22,225 nt of DNA from an uncultured Eubacteriales bacterium (GCA_934675045.1 CAKUPI010000007.1:1-22225), one strand, 5' to 3'. Shown: positions 1 to 8,518, numbered from the stretch's first letter. The notes: generated by a model from the sequence alone, not told the origin. Made by a program: numbers and translations.

Positions 1-52
1 CTACATGGTCAACATCGGCTTCGGCTGGAAGTATGCCCGCGTCACCGACTGA
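1..52 (+). CDS. C-terminal end of a probable peptide ABC transporter solute-binding protein (partial)
   Basis: Only the last 16 codons are inside the window; they read YMVNIGFGWKYARVTD and stop at TGA 50-52. The product cannot be identified from these residues alone. It is called a solute-binding protein because two permeases and two ATPases of a peptide importer follow on the same strand. The second importer in this window (17116 onward) has the same order, with the binding protein first, then an intergenic hairpin, then the permeases. The protein would be a membrane-anchored lipoprotein that captures peptides outside the cell. The reading frame is sure; the function is contextual inference. 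Confidence 0.5.
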   Translation, partial: YMVNIGFGWKYARVTD

Positions 53-98
53 TAAGGGGCCGCAGAGCGGCTGCATAACGGTCGACTGAGTTTTTGAC

Positions 99-128
99 GG
101 GCGGCGGCGCGAACAGCGCCCGCCGCCC
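99..128 (+). terminator. GC-rich intergenic hairpin after the first binding-protein gene
   Basis: GGGCGGCGGCGC (99-110) pairs with GCGCC-C-GCCGCCC (116-128) through a 5-nt loop, giving 12 base pairs with one bulged C at 121. Only a weak pyrimidine tract (CTCTTT) follows. It lies between the binding-protein stop and the first permease. It is therefore more likely a partial terminator or a 3' RNA-stabilising hairpin that keeps binding-protein mRNA in excess than a full stop. Confidence 0.6.
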
Positions 129-203
129 GCTCTCTTTACCGCGGCGGGAAGAGCCCGTCCCCATTCCCTGGCGAACCGAAAATCAACAGAAAGGTTCGGT
201 GGT

Positions 204-1160
204 ATGAAAAATTATATCCTCCAACGCCTTGTGGCGACGCTTATCACCATGTTCATCATACTGACCATCGGCTTTGTCGTCATCCGCCTGATGCCGGGCA
301 GCATTTTTGAGGAATACGACGAAATGACGCCCGAGATGCTGGCGGCGCTCAACGCGAAGTACAACTTCGACAAGCCGATCATCGTGCAGTATTTCATTTA
401 CCTGAAAAACATCGTGCTGCACTGGGACTGGGGCCTCTCGATCAAGATGTACCCCAACGTCGCCGTGTGGGACATCGTCAAGCAGAAGATCCCCGTTACG
501 CTGTATGTCAACATCTACTCGCTGCTCATTTCGCTGCCCGTCGGCATGGCCGCCGGCATCGCGATGGCGCTGAAGAAAAACAGCGGCGCCGACTACCTCA
601 TTTCATTCCTGGTGGTCGTTTTCATCTCGGTGCCGTCCTTCATCTTTGCAACGGGCCTGCAATACTTCCTGGCCTATAAGTTCGGATGGTTCCCCATCAT
701 CTTTGACGCCAACGCCGCGGGGGCGGCCAAGTTCCTGTCGCTGTTCCTGCCCATTATGGCGCTGGCCTTCAGCCCCATCGCGCGCGTGGCGCGTTACCTG
801 CGCGCCGAGCTGGCCGAGACCATCAACTCCGAGTTTATGCTGCTGGCCCGCACCAAGGGCCTGACCGAGGGGCAGGCCACCATGCGCCACGGCATCCGCA
901 ACTCGCTGGTGCCGCTGATGAACATCATCATCCCCATGTTCACCACCATCATGGGCGGCAGCCTTGTCGTCGAGCGCATTTTCGCCATTCCCGGCATGGG
1001 CGGACTGATGATTCAGGCCATCAATACCAGCGACCATCAGGTGACGCTGGCGACGCTGATGTTCTACTCGCTCATCTCCATCCTGACCATTTTGCTGGTG
1101 GACCTGAGCTACGGCATCGTCGATCCCCGTATCAGAATGGGAGGGAAGAAAGCGGTATGA
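204..1160 (+). CDS. Peptide ABC transporter permease, OppB/DppB type (importer 1)
   Basis: This 318-residue membrane protein is one of the two channel-forming subunits of an oligopeptide/dipeptide importer. It starts with the typical sequence MKNYILQRLVATLITMF, whose first transmembrane helix spans about residues 7-28, followed by the family motif RLMPG. The large extracytoplasmic loop follows, then the block of five helices. The cytoplasmic coupling (EAA) loop is seen as ARTKGLTEGQATMRHGIRNSLVP. The end IVDPRIRMGG matches the DppB family ending YAxxDPRIR. Length is normal for the family. ATG 204 has AGAAAGG at 189-195 upstream. The stop overlaps the next start by 4 bases (ATGA), so the two permeases are translationally coupled. 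Substrate (di- versus oligopeptide, or another opine-like ligand) cannot be read from the permease. Confidence 0.93.
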   Translation: MKNYILQRLVATLITMFIILTIGFVVIRLMPGSIFEEYDEMTPEMLAALNAKYNFDKPIIVQYFIYLKNIVLHWDWGLSIKMYPNVAVWDIVKQKIPVTLYVNIYSLLISLPVGMAAGIAMALKKNSGADYLISFLVVVFISVPSFIFATGLQYFLAYKFGWFPIIFDANAAGAAKFLSLFLPIMALAFSPIARVARYLRAELAETINSEFMLLARTKGLTEGQATMRHGIRNSLVPLMNIIIPMFTTIMGGSLVVERIFAIPGMGGLMIQAINTSDHQVTLATLMFYSLISILTILLVDLSYGIVDPRIRMGGKKAV

Positions 1161-2299
1161 AAATCTTTGATGCTGCACAGTACTCCGGCCTTGATACAGG
1201 GAAGCTGCGCCTTGTCCAGCTGGAGGAAACACTGCACGACCAGAAGTTCGACACCAAGCCGGTCGGCTTTTTCCGCGACGCCATGCAGCGCTTTAAGCGC
1301 AACAAAAGCTCGGTCGCCGCGTTTGTGCTGATCGCCATCATCGCCGTCTTTTCGATTTTCGGGCCGATGATGAGCGGCAAGGGCTTTAACGATCAGGACC
1401 TCGGCCGCATCAACGCGCCGCCCAAGATCCCCTTCCTTGCCAAACTCAACATCGGCATGTTTGACGGCGGCATCGTGCTGACCAACCGCCGCGTCGCCAA
1501 CCTGACCGATACCACCCAGTACCCAGAGGGCAGTATTCTGGCCGTCAAAAACCGCCGCTTTGTCAACGGCATCGAGATGTGCGACGTCGAGGTCGACTAC
1601 TACGAGTTCAACAATGTCGACGACGTCCACTGGTTCGGCACCGACTACCTCGGGCGTGACCTGTGGACGCGCCTGTGGCGCGGTTCGCGCGTTTCGCTGC
1701 TCATCGCGATGGTGTCGGTCACGGTCAACGTGCTCATCGGCGTCACCTACGGCTCGATCGCCGGCTACTACGGCGGCAAGCTTGACATGATCATGATGCG
1801 TACCACCGAGGTCATCAACGCATTCCCCAACATCGTCGTGATGACGCTGTTCATCATGATTTTCGGAACGGGCATCATGTCCATCATTCTGGCGCTCATC
1901 GTGCGCGACTGGATAGGCACCGCGCGCTTAATCCGCGCGCAGTTCTACCGCTTTAAGGACAACGAGTATGTGCTGGCCGCCCGTACGCTGGGCGTGCGCG
2001 ACCGCACGCTGATTTTCCGGCACATTCTGCCCAACTCGATAGGCCCCATCATCACAAGAACGGCGCTGGCCGTTCCGGGCGCCATTTTCTCCGAGTCCTT
2101 CCTCGCGTACATCGGTTTGGGCCTGCGTCCCCCCGAGCCGTCCATCGGCATTCTGCTGTCTGAAGGGCAGAAGGTGCTTTTGTACTTCCCCACGCAGGTG
2201 CTGTTCCCCGCGGTTTTGATTTCGGTGCTGTGCATTTCGTTCAACATGTTCGGCAACGGACTGCGCGATGCTTTCGACCCGACCCAGCGCGGCGCATAA
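1157..2299 (+). CDS. Peptide ABC transporter permease, OppC/DppC type, long form (importer 1)
   Basis: This is the partner channel subunit, 380 residues against roughly 300 for a standard DppC. An N-terminal cytoplasmic extension of about 50 residues precedes helix 1 (about 52-70). An extracytoplasmic segment of nearly 90 residues (about 71-157) follows, and then the hallmark WFGTDYLGRDLWTRL near 159-173. The EAA coupling loop reads AARTLGVRDRTLIFRHILPNS. The end is FNMFGNGLRDAFDP, as in OppC proteins. Start ATG 1157 lies within the stop region of the preceding permease. The long insert is characteristic of some Firmicutes OppC proteins and probably contacts the binding protein; that role is inference. 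The next gene starts 12 bases after this stop with GGAGG in between. Confidence 0.93.
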   Translation: MKIFDAAQYSGLDTGKLRLVQLEETLHDQKFDTKPVGFFRDAMQRFKRNKSSVAAFVLIAIIAVFSIFGPMMSGKGFNDQDLGRINAPPKIPFLAKLNIGMFDGGIVLTNRRVANLTDTTQYPEGSILAVKNRRFVNGIEMCDVEVDYYEFNNVDDVHWFGTDYLGRDLWTRLWRGSRVSLLIAMVSVTVNVLIGVTYGSIAGYYGGKLDMIMMRTTEVINAFPNIVVMTLFIMIFGTGIMSIILALIVRDWIGTARLIRAQFYRFKDNEYVLAARTLGVRDRTLIFRHILPNSIGPIITRTALAVPGAIFSESFLAYIGLGLRPPEPSIGILLSEGQKVLLYFPTQVLFPAVLISVLCISFNMFGNGLRDAFDPTQRGA

Positions 2300-2311
2300 A
2301 GGAGGAATAGG

Positions 2312-3346
2312 ATGGAACCGATTTTACAGGTCAAGGACCTCACCGTGTCCTTCCGGGCCTTTGCCGGCAAGGTGCAGGCCGTGCGCGGCGTCAGCTTCGA
2401 GCTCAACCGGGGCGAAACGCTGGCCATCGTCGGCGAGTCCGGATCGGGCAAAAGCGTTACCATTAAGACCGTCCTTGGCATTCTGGCCAAAAACGCCACC
2501 ATTGAAAGCGGCGAAATCTGGTACCAGGGCGAGGACATGGCCAAGTACACCGAGCAGGACTTTTACAAAATCCGCGGCAAGAAAATCTCCCTCGTCTTTC
2601 AGGACCCGCTGTCGGCGCTCAACCCCATCATGAAAATCGGCAAGCAGATCACCGAGGCGCTCATCCTCAGCAAGAGCATCGACCGCGATGGGGCCAAGGC
2701 GCGCGCCATCGAGCTGATGGACGCCGTCGGCATCCCCCAGCCGGAGCTGCGGTACGATCAGTACCCCTTCCAGTTCTCCGGCGGTATGCGCCAGCGCATC
2801 GTCATCGCCATCGCGCTGGCCTCCAACCCCGAGGTGCTCATTTGCGACGAGCCGACGACGGCGCTTGACGTCACCATTCAGGCCAAAATCCTCGAGCTTA
2901 TCAACGAGATCAAGCGTGAGCGCGGCCTGTCCATCATCTTTATCACGCACGACATGGGCGTCGTTGCCAACATGGCCGATCGCATCTGCGTCATGTACGC
3001 GGGCAAAATTGTCGAGGTCGGCACGTCCGACGAGATTTTCTACGAGCCGGCGCACCCGTACACCTGGGCGCTTTTGTCCTCGATGCCCGATCTCGACACC
3101 AAGGAGGAGCTGTTCTCCATCCCCGGCGCGCCGCCCAACATGTTAGCGCCCCCGAAGGGCGACGCCTTCGCGCCGCGCAACAAGTACGCGCTCGAGATCG
3201 ATTTCGAGGAGGAACCGCCCTTCTTCAAGCTGTCCGACACGCATTACGCGGCCACATGGCTGCTTCACCCCGACGCGCCCAAGGTGGAAATGCCCGAGAT
3301 TCTCGCCCACCGCATCCAGAAGATGAAGGAGGCTGACGCCAGATGA
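2312..3346 (+). CDS. Peptide ABC transporter ATP-binding protein, OppD type (importer 1)
   Basis: This 344-residue cytoplasmic ATPase powers import together with the following ATPase. Visible motifs are Walker A GESGSGKS (41-48), Q-loop [10 protein letters not shown], signature FSGGMRQR (155-162), Walker [12 protein letters not shown] with D179/E180, and the H-loop THDMG. The C-terminal OppD/DppD extension is present ([14 protein letters not shown]). The cysteines that in many DppD/OppD proteins form a C-terminal [4Fe-4S] site are all absent: the segment reads [15 protein letters not shown] (from G283). The DppD homologue of importer 2 keeps them. RBS GGAGG precedes ATG 2312. The gene overlaps the next by 4 bases. 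Confidence 0.94.
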   Translation: MEPILQVKDLTVSFRAFAGKVQAVRGVSFELNRGETLAIVGESGSGKSVTIKTVLGILAKNATIESGEIWYQGEDMAKYTEQDFYKIRGKKISLVFQDPLSALNPIMKIGKQITEALILSKSIDRDGAKARAIELMDAVGIPQPELRYDQYPFQFSGGMRQRIVIAIALASNPEVLICDEPTTALDVTIQAKILELINEIKRERGLSIIFITHDMGVVANMADRICVMYAGKIVEVGTSDEIFYEPAHPYTWALLSSMPDLDTKEELFSIPGAPPNMLAPPKGDAFAPRNKYALEIDFEEEPPFFKLSDTHYAATWLLHPDAPKVEMPEILAHRIQKMKEADAR

Positions 3347-4296
3347 CCGAGCAGAACAAATCCCGACCGCTGCTGGAGGTCAAGGGCCTCAGCATGTACT
3401 TCACCACCAAAAAACGCGGAAAGATCAGCACGGTCAAGGCAGTCGATGACGTCTCCTTCGACATCTGGAAGGGGGAGACCTTCGGCATGGTGGGTGAGTC
3501 GGGCTGCGGCAAGACGACGTGCGGCCGCACCATCATCCGCCTGTACGACCCGACGGGCGGCGACATCATCTATGACGGCCAATCCATCGCGGGCAAGATG
3601 AAGCCCGAGCTGCGCCGTTATATCACCGACAATATCGCCATGATTTTCCAGGACCCCATCGCCTCGCTCAACCCGCGCATGACGGTGCAGGAGATCATCG
3701 GCGAGGGCCTCAAGGTGCGCGGCGTGACCGACCCCGCCGAGCGCGAGAAGCGCGTCATCGACATGCTGCAGCGCGTCGGGCTGATGGCCGAGCACGCCAC
3801 CCGCTACCCGCACGAGTTTTCCGGCGGCCAGCGGCAGCGCATCGGCATTGCCCGCGCCCTTGTCATCAACCCGTCGCTGATCATCGCCGACGAGCCGGTC
3901 TCGGCCCTCGACGTTTCCGTGCAGGCACAGGTTATCAACCTGCTCAACGCGCTGAAAAACGAGTTCGGGCTGACCATCATGTTCATCGCGCACAACCTGA
4001 GCGTTGTCAAGTACTTCTGCGACCGCATCGGCGTCATGTACTTCGGCAAGCTGGTTGAGCTGGCCCCGTCGGACGAGTTGTTCGCCAACCCGTGCCACCC
4101 GTATACCCGCGCGCTGCTGTCGGCCATTCCGCAGCCCGATCCCCGGTCCGAGCGCAAGCGCCGGAAGATTTCTTACGACCCGGGCACCCACGGCTACACC
4201 GAGGGCAACAAGCCGTCCTATCACACCGTCGCCCCCGGGCATCTGATCTATTGCTCCGATGACGAGTTCAACGCCATCATGGGCAAAAACCCATAA
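3343..4296 (+). CDS. Peptide ABC transporter ATP-binding protein, OppF type (importer 1)
   Basis: This is the second ATPase of importer 1, 317 residues. It shows Walker A GESGCGKT (51-58), Q-loop [14 protein letters not shown], signature FSGGQRQR (159-166), Walker [18 protein letters not shown] with D183/E184, and H-loop AHNLSVV. These are classical OppF/AppF features, and the VSALD variant separates OppF from OppD (TTALD). The C-terminal tail after the [12 protein letters not shown] motif is unusual. It reads [19 protein letters not shown] and contains a single cysteine, so no Fe-S type motif is apparent. ATG 3343 overlaps the upstream stop. A clear terminator follows at 4308-4336 and ends the transporter unit. 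Confidence 0.94.
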   Translation: MTEQNKSRPLLEVKGLSMYFTTKKRGKISTVKAVDDVSFDIWKGETFGMVGESGCGKTTCGRTIIRLYDPTGGDIIYDGQSIAGKMKPELRRYITDNIAMIFQDPIASLNPRMTVQEIIGEGLKVRGVTDPAEREKRVIDMLQRVGLMAEHATRYPHEFSGGQRQRIGIARALVINPSLIIADEPVSALDVSVQAQVINLLNALKNEFGLTIMFIAHNLSVVKYFCDRIGVMYFGKLVELAPSDELFANPCHPYTRALLSAIPQPDPRSERKRRKISYDPGTHGYTEGNKPSYHTVAPGHLIYCSDDEFNAIMGKNP

Positions 4297-4307
4297 AAAC
4301 CGAAAAG

Positions 4308-4336
4308 GGAGGCGGGCACGTCCCGCCCTCCTTTTT
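4308..4336 (+). terminator. Rho-independent terminator after importer 1
   Basis: GGAGGCGGG (4308-4316), loop CACGT, then CCCGCCCTCC (4322-4331, one bulged C) followed by TTTTT. The ribosome binding site of the next gene begins only about 10 bases later. Expression of the downstream hydrolases therefore depends on readthrough or on a promoter I could not identify. Confidence 0.8.
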
Positions 4337-4358
4337 GCGCGAAAAAAGGAGGAATTGG

Positions 4359-5252
4359 ATGGATCAACTGGAGTTTGGCCTGCAGCGCTATGTCGTGCAG
4401 GGCGAGGGAAAGGGACCGTCGGTCGTCATCACGGGCGGCGTCCACGGCGACGAGCAGACGGGCACCTACGCTGCCATGCTGGTGTGGGAAAAGCTGCGCT
4501 CGCTTGAGGTGCTGGGCAGCGTGGCCATCCTGCCGCTGTGCAATGTCAGCGCTGGGCGGGCCAGAAAGCGCGGGGCGGCCGAGGACGGCCTTGACCTAAA
4601 CCGCACCTTCCCCGGCGACGCGGCGGGCGGCTACACCGAGCGGCTGGCCGCCTATCTGTGGCAGCTGACGGCAGGGTATGATTACCTGCTCGACCTGCAC
4701 TGCTGCGGGCTGTACGGCTCGACATACGGCATGGGCTGGTACAGCCGTCACCCGTGGGCCAAGGACCTGCTGCGGGCGTTATGCCTTGACACGGTGGTGC
4801 ACACCAAGGGCACGCGCGGCCAGCTGTACATCGAGAGCGCCGAGCGGCGCGGGCAAAAGGCGGTGCTCATCGAGCTGCCGGGCGGCCAGCCGGGCGGCGT
4901 CATCGACGAGCCGGAGGCCGAAAAGTGCGCCGAGGGCATCATCAACTACCTGCGCTGCATCGGCGCCGTCGCAGGGCAGGCGCGGCCGTGGACGGCCACC
5001 CGCTTCTGCGGCACCTTTGGCGAGTCGTGCGACGCGCCGTGCGACGGGCTTTTCCGGCCGATTGCCGCGGCGGGCAGCTTTGTGGCGGCCGGACAGGCGG
5101 TGGGCGAGCTGAACGGCCAGCCGGTGGCGGCCCTGTGCGCAGGCGTCGCCACCATGGTGTCGCCGCTGCGCTACGCCTTTAAGGGCAGCACGCTGGCCTC
5201 CGTCGCGCCCGACCGCGAGGTCGCGCCGGGGGAAATCAATCCGCAGGATTGA
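4359..5252 (+). CDS. M14-type deacylase, succinylglutamate desuccinylase/aspartoacylase family
   Basis: A 297-residue zinc hydrolase of the AstE/AspA superfamily, which cleaves the amide bond of N-acylated amino acids or related amides. The Zn site is seen as GGVHGDEQTG (H29, E32) plus H114 in YLLDLHCC. The substrate carboxylate-binding stretch DLNRTFPG is at 79-86, and the catalytic Glu is probably E172 in VLIELPGG. A C-terminal beta-rich portion (about 210-290) resembles the lid domain of the family. Start ATG 4359 is chosen because AGGAGG (4347-4352) lies 6 bases upstream; a possible TTG at 4335 lies inside the preceding terminator and has no RBS. Exact substrate is unknown. Its place between a peptide importer and an N-acyl-D-amino-acid deacylase suggests acylated amino acids or modified peptide ends. 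The next start is 23 bases downstream. Confidence 0.85.
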   Translation: MDQLEFGLQRYVVQGEGKGPSVVITGGVHGDEQTGTYAAMLVWEKLRSLEVLGSVAILPLCNVSAGRARKRGAAEDGLDLNRTFPGDAAGGYTERLAAYLWQLTAGYDYLLDLHCCGLYGSTYGMGWYSRHPWAKDLLRALCLDTVVHTKGTRGQLYIESAERRGQKAVLIELPGGQPGGVIDEPEAEKCAEGIINYLRCIGAVAGQARPWTATRFCGTFGESCDAPCDGLFRPIAAAGSFVAAGQAVGELNGQPVAALCAGVATMVSPLRYAFKGSTLASVAPDREVAPGEINPQD

Positions 5253-5275
5253 CAATACAGGAAGGAGAGAGAAAC

Positions 5276-6859
5276 ATGTACGATTTGCTTATAAAGAACG
5301 GGACCGTCATCGACGGCAGCGGCCAGCCCGCTTACGCCGCCGACGTGGCAGTGGAAAACGGAAAAATCGCCGCCATCGCCCCTGAAATTTCGGAAGGCCT
5401 GGCCCGGGAGACTATCGACGTCAAGGGCCTGAGCGTCATTCCCGGCATCATCGACATGCACTCGCACGCCGACCTCAGCTTTTTGGATGACGAGCGCTGC
5501 CAGTCCAAGCTGTATCAGGGCGTCACGAGCGAGCTTTCGGGCCAGTGCGGCTCGACGGCTTACCCCTGTCCGCCCGAGCATCTGGACCGCATCGAAGCAT
5601 ACGGCCGCACATCGCGCGGCAACTTTGCCGCCGCCTCGCTCGAGGCCTTTGCAAAGGGCGTTGAGCAGCGGGGCGACAAAATGGGCACCAACCAGCTGCC
5701 CCTCATCGGCCACGGCGTGCTGCGCTGCGGCGTGATGGGCTACGAGGACCGCACAGCGGGCAGTCACGAGCTGGAGCAGATGCGCAGGCTGCTGCGCGCT
5801 GACATGGAGTACGGCGCGTGGGGTCTGTCGCTGGGACTGGGGTACACGCCCGGCCTGTCGTCCGACACAGAGGAGCTGTGCCGGCTGGGCGAGGAGGTCG
5901 CTCCCTTCGGGGGCATCGTCACCTCGCACATGCGCAACCAGAGCACGGGCACGCCGCAGGCGCTGGAGGAGATGTACGAAATCTACCGCCGCAGCGGCGC
6001 CCATGTCCACATCGCCCACTTCAAGGCCGCCGGGGCGGCGCAGGGCCGTGCCGGTGAGTACATCCAGAACGTGCACGACGCGCAGAAGAGCGGCGTAAAC
6101 GTCACGGTGGACTTCTACCCCTATACCGCGGCGTCGTCGGGCGTCACCAACTCCTTCCCCAAATGGTCGATTCAGGGCGGTACGCACCGCGCCGTCGAAA
6201 TCCTGACGGGTGGCGGGCCTGACCGCGAGCGCCTGATGGACGCGCTGCGCAGCAGCTTTGCGACGCAGCGGCAGGCGGAAAGCCTGCTGGTTTCCTCCAC
6301 GGGCGGACGGCTGCCCGAGGCCGACGGACGCACCATCTGGGAAATCAGCCAGCTGTGGGGCTGCACGCCGGCCGATGCCGTCGCCCGCCTGTGTGTTGAG
6401 ACAAACGCCGGCTCGGCGTGCATCTCTTTTTCGATGAGCCAGAGCGATGTCGACCTCATGCTGCGGCAAAACGACTTCAGCGTCGGCAGCGACGGCAGCG
6501 CGCTTCCGCTCGACCCCGCCCTCAACCGCGGCAAGCCCCATCCGCGCAACTTCGGCACCTTCCCGCGCTTTTTGCGCCTTGCGCGCGAGCAGGGCTTCTG
6601 CACGCCGGAGGTCGCGGTGCGCCGCATCACCGGACTGACGGCCGACACCATCGGCATCAAAGACCGCGGCTACCTGCGGCCCGGGCTTGTGGCCGACATC
6701 GCCGTCATCGACCTGAACACCGTCACCGACACGGCGACCTATCAGGACCCCGTCCGCAAGCCGGTGGGCGTCGTGCATGTGCTGATGGACGGGCGCTTTG
6801 CGCTGCGTGACGGCGAGCAGACCGAAGAGCGGCTGGGTAAGCTGCTGCTCAGAAAATAA
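5276..6859 (+). CDS. N-acyl-D-amino-acid deacylase (D-aminoacylase), amidohydrolase superfamily
   Basis: This 527-residue cytosolic metalloenzyme of the D-aminoacylase family hydrolyses N-acyl-D-amino acids to a carboxylate plus a D-amino acid. The N-terminal beta-domain starts YDLLIKNGTVIDGSG. Metal ligands and family marks are DMHSHAD (H62, H64), GQCG (C91, the bridging cysteine position), SHMRNQ (H218), HIAHFKAAG (H248), GSDGSAL (D406) and the specific HPRNFGTFPRFL segment. The C-terminal DIAVIDLNTVTD leads back into the beta-domain. All expected ligands are present, so the protein should be active. ATG 5276 has AAGGAG at 5262-5267, spacing 8; a TTG at 5249 overlaps the previous gene's end and is rejected. 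D-aminoacylase, N-acyl-D-glutamate and N-acyl-D-aspartate deacylase activities cannot be separated by eye. Confidence 0.9.
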   Translation: MYDLLIKNGTVIDGSGQPAYAADVAVENGKIAAIAPEISEGLARETIDVKGLSVIPGIIDMHSHADLSFLDDERCQSKLYQGVTSELSGQCGSTAYPCPPEHLDRIEAYGRTSRGNFAAASLEAFAKGVEQRGDKMGTNQLPLIGHGVLRCGVMGYEDRTAGSHELEQMRRLLRADMEYGAWGLSLGLGYTPGLSSDTEELCRLGEEVAPFGGIVTSHMRNQSTGTPQALEEMYEIYRRSGAHVHIAHFKAAGAAQGRAGEYIQNVHDAQKSGVNVTVDFYPYTAASSGVTNSFPKWSIQGGTHRAVEILTGGGPDRERLMDALRSSFATQRQAESLLVSSTGGRLPEADGRTIWEISQLWGCTPADAVARLCVETNAGSACISFSMSQSDVDLMLRQNDFSVGSDGSALPLDPALNRGKPHPRNFGTFPRFLRLAREQGFCTPEVAVRRITGLTADTIGIKDRGYLRPGLVADIAVIDLNTVTDTATYQDPVRKPVGVVHVLMDGRFALRDGEQTEERLGKLLLRK

Positions 6860-6873
6860 AGGAGAGAGAAAGA

Positions 6874-8040
6874 ATGCTGGCAATTACAGGCGGCCGCGTG
6901 CTCGACGGCTGCGGAAATGTGTTGGAAAACGGCACGGTACTGATAGAGAACGGAAAAATCCGCGCCGTCGGCGCCGGCCTCGCCGTCCCCGAGGGGGCGC
7001 AGGTGATCGACGCCGCGGGCGGCTGGGTGACGCCCGGCCTCATCGACGCGCACACCCATCTCGCCGTGCTGGGCGAGCCCAAAACGCGCGGGGAGTCGGG
7101 CGACGCCAACGAGTCGGTCGCCCCCGCCACGCCCCATATGCGCGCCATTGACGCCTTTGACCCCTCCAGCCCGGGGCTGTTTCACGCGCGGCGCGGCGGC
7201 TTTACCGCCGCCTGTGTTCTGCCCGGCTCGGCCAATGTCATAGGCGGTACCGGCTTCGCCTTCAAGCTGGCGCCCCGGGCGACGGTGGACGAAATGATGA
7301 TTCCCGGCACCGAGGTCATGAAGTTCGCGCTGGGCGAAAACCCGCGCGCCAACTACCGCAAGGACAACAAGATCAAGACGCGCATGGGCGTCGCCGCCTC
7401 GCTGCGCGAGACGCTGTTTGCCGCCCGCGAGTATTCCGAGTCGCTGAAGAGCGCGGGCCCCGGCTTCAAGCGCGATTTCAGGCTCGAGCCGCTGGTGCCC
7501 GTCGTGCGCGGCGAGATGCTGTGCCGCTTCCACTGCCACCGCAGCGACGACATCGCCACGGTGCTGCGCGTCGCCGAGGAGTTTTCACTGCAATACTCGC
7601 TGGAACACGCCACCGAAAGCTTTAAGATGACCGGGCAGATTGCCCGCGCGGGCGTGACGTGCGTCATCGGCCCGCTGGTGTCCGGACCCTACAAGCAGGA
7701 GGTGTGGGAGCGCAGCCTGCGCACGCCCGGCATCCTTGAAAAGGCGGGCATCCCCCTCTGCCTGACGGAGGACAGCGGTATTCTGACCAAGCTGCTGCCC
7801 ATGCACGTCGGCCTGTGCATCAAAAACGGGCTGAGCTACGACGGGGCGCTGCGCGCCGTCACGCTGGAGGCCGCGCGGCTGCTGGGCATCGCCGATCGCA
7901 CCGGATCGCTGGAGGTCGGGAAGGACGCTGACGTCGCCGTCTTTAACGGCGACCCCTTCAGCAACTACACCACCTGCCTGCACACCGTCATCGACGGCGA
8001 GGTCTTTACGCACGACCCCGCCTTCCCCGACATGGCATAA
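6874..8040 (+). CDS. Imidazolonepropionase-like amidohydrolase
   Basis: A 388-residue member of the amidohydrolase superfamily, in the group annotated as imidazolonepropionase-related. The small beta-domain starts LAITGGRVLDGCGN, and the metal motif DAHTHL (H60, H62) follows. Subgroup marks are TPHMRAIDAFDP and the GSANVIGGTGFAFK segment. Further candidate ligands are HCHRSDD, the H of YSLEHATE, and the D of CLTEDSG. The C-terminal part GSLEVGKDADVAVFNGDPF is standard. It is not a canonical HutI, and no histidine-degradation genes are nearby, so the substrate (a cyclic amide or dipeptide-like compound) is unknown. ATG 6874 has AAAGGAGAGAG upstream, almost the same RBS as the preceding gene, 14 bases after its stop; cotranscription is very likely. 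A bidirectional terminator follows. Confidence 0.85.
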   Translation: MLAITGGRVLDGCGNVLENGTVLIENGKIRAVGAGLAVPEGAQVIDAAGGWVTPGLIDAHTHLAVLGEPKTRGESGDANESVAPATPHMRAIDAFDPSSPGLFHARRGGFTAACVLPGSANVIGGTGFAFKLAPRATVDEMMIPGTEVMKFALGENPRANYRKDNKIKTRMGVAASLRETLFAAREYSESLKSAGPGFKRDFRLEPLVPVVRGEMLCRFHCHRSDDIATVLRVAEEFSLQYSLEHATESFKMTGQIARAGVTCVIGPLVSGPYKQEVWERSLRTPGILEKAGIPLCLTEDSGILTKLLPMHVGLCIKNGLSYDGALRAVTLEAARLLGIADRTGSLEVGKDADVAVFNGDPFSNYTTCLHTVIDGEVFTHDPAFPDMA

Positions 8041-8046
8041 AAGAAA

Positions 8047-8085
8047 AAGGCCGCGGACCTTCGGAAGGAAGGTTCGCGGCCTTTT
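8047..8085. terminator. Bidirectional terminator between the hydrolase operon and rnpB
   Basis: A 16-bp stem (8047-8062 with 8068-8083, one G-U pair, loop GGAAG) is flanked by AAAAA on the left and TTTT on the right. It can therefore end both the + strand hydrolase transcript and the - strand rnpB transcript, whose mature 3' end lies only about 9 bases from the stem. Confidence 0.88.
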
Positions 8086-8091
8086 GCAAAA

Positions 8092-8455
8092 GCAAGCAGG
8101 CGTGTAAGCCGGGTTCTGTTAAAAAACAGCCATCTATCTGGGTCGCGCGTCACCGCGCGCCTCAAGCCACCCTTTTGGGGAGCGGGCCGAGCAAGCCCTG
8201 CGCAAAGCGCTGCTCCCGCTTGATGTTGCTTCGGATAGAGTTTACAGGAGCCCATTGTTACCAATGGGTTCAGTGAGCTCTTACCTCGCTTTTCCACCCT
8301 TACCACCGGCGGCGGGCCGCCGGGGCGGTATATCTCTGTTGCACTTGTCCTGAAGTCGCCTTCGGCGGACGTTATCCGCTATCCTGCTCTGTGAAGCCCG
8401 GACTTTCCTCCCGCGCGGCCTTACGCCGGCGCAGGCGGCTGTTCGGCCTGCTTGC
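8092..8455 (-). ncRNA. rnpB: RNase P RNA, bacterial class A
   Basis: The catalytic RNA of RNase P, which removes 5' leaders from tRNA precursors. Read on the - strand it carries the universal 5' P4 segment GAGGAAAGUCCGGGCU (from 8410 downward) and the 3' P4 segment ACAGAACCCGGCUUA (8119-8105). It also has the conserved ACAGAGAUAUACC and GGUAAGGGUGGAAAAG regions. The ends are set by a perfect 10-bp P1 helix: GCAAGCAGGC at the 5' end (8455-8446) with GCCTGCTTGC at the 3' end (8101-8092). The resulting length of 364 nt and the overall order fit class A. Exact mature ends may differ by a base or two. No protein is encoded here, although long open frames cross it. Confidence 0.96.
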
Positions 8456-8461
8456 CTTATG

Positions 8462-8491
8462 ATTATACGCGCAAAAGAGCAAATGTGTCAA
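8462..8491 (-). promoter_or_regulatory. rnpB promoter
   Basis: On the - strand a perfect TTGACA (8491-8486) and a perfect TATAAT (8467-8462) are separated by 18 bases. Transcription would begin at about 8456, exactly at the start of the P1 helix. It is one of the two best promoters by consensus in the window. Confidence 0.9.
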
Positions 8492-8518
8492 CCAAAACCC
8501 TTTTCGCGCGGAAAACCT

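Noticed and set aside
4335..4358. Upstream TTG start for the M14 deacylase
   Set aside because: It lies inside the T tract of a terminator and has no RBS, whereas ATG 4359 has AGGAGG at ideal spacing.
5171..6883. A 570-residue open frame on the - strand
   Set aside because: It is antisense to the D-aminoacylase gene, which has all family motifs; long antisense frames are a by-product of GC-rich codon use. It has a low-complexity Arg/Gly/Val-rich composition and no recognisable motif.
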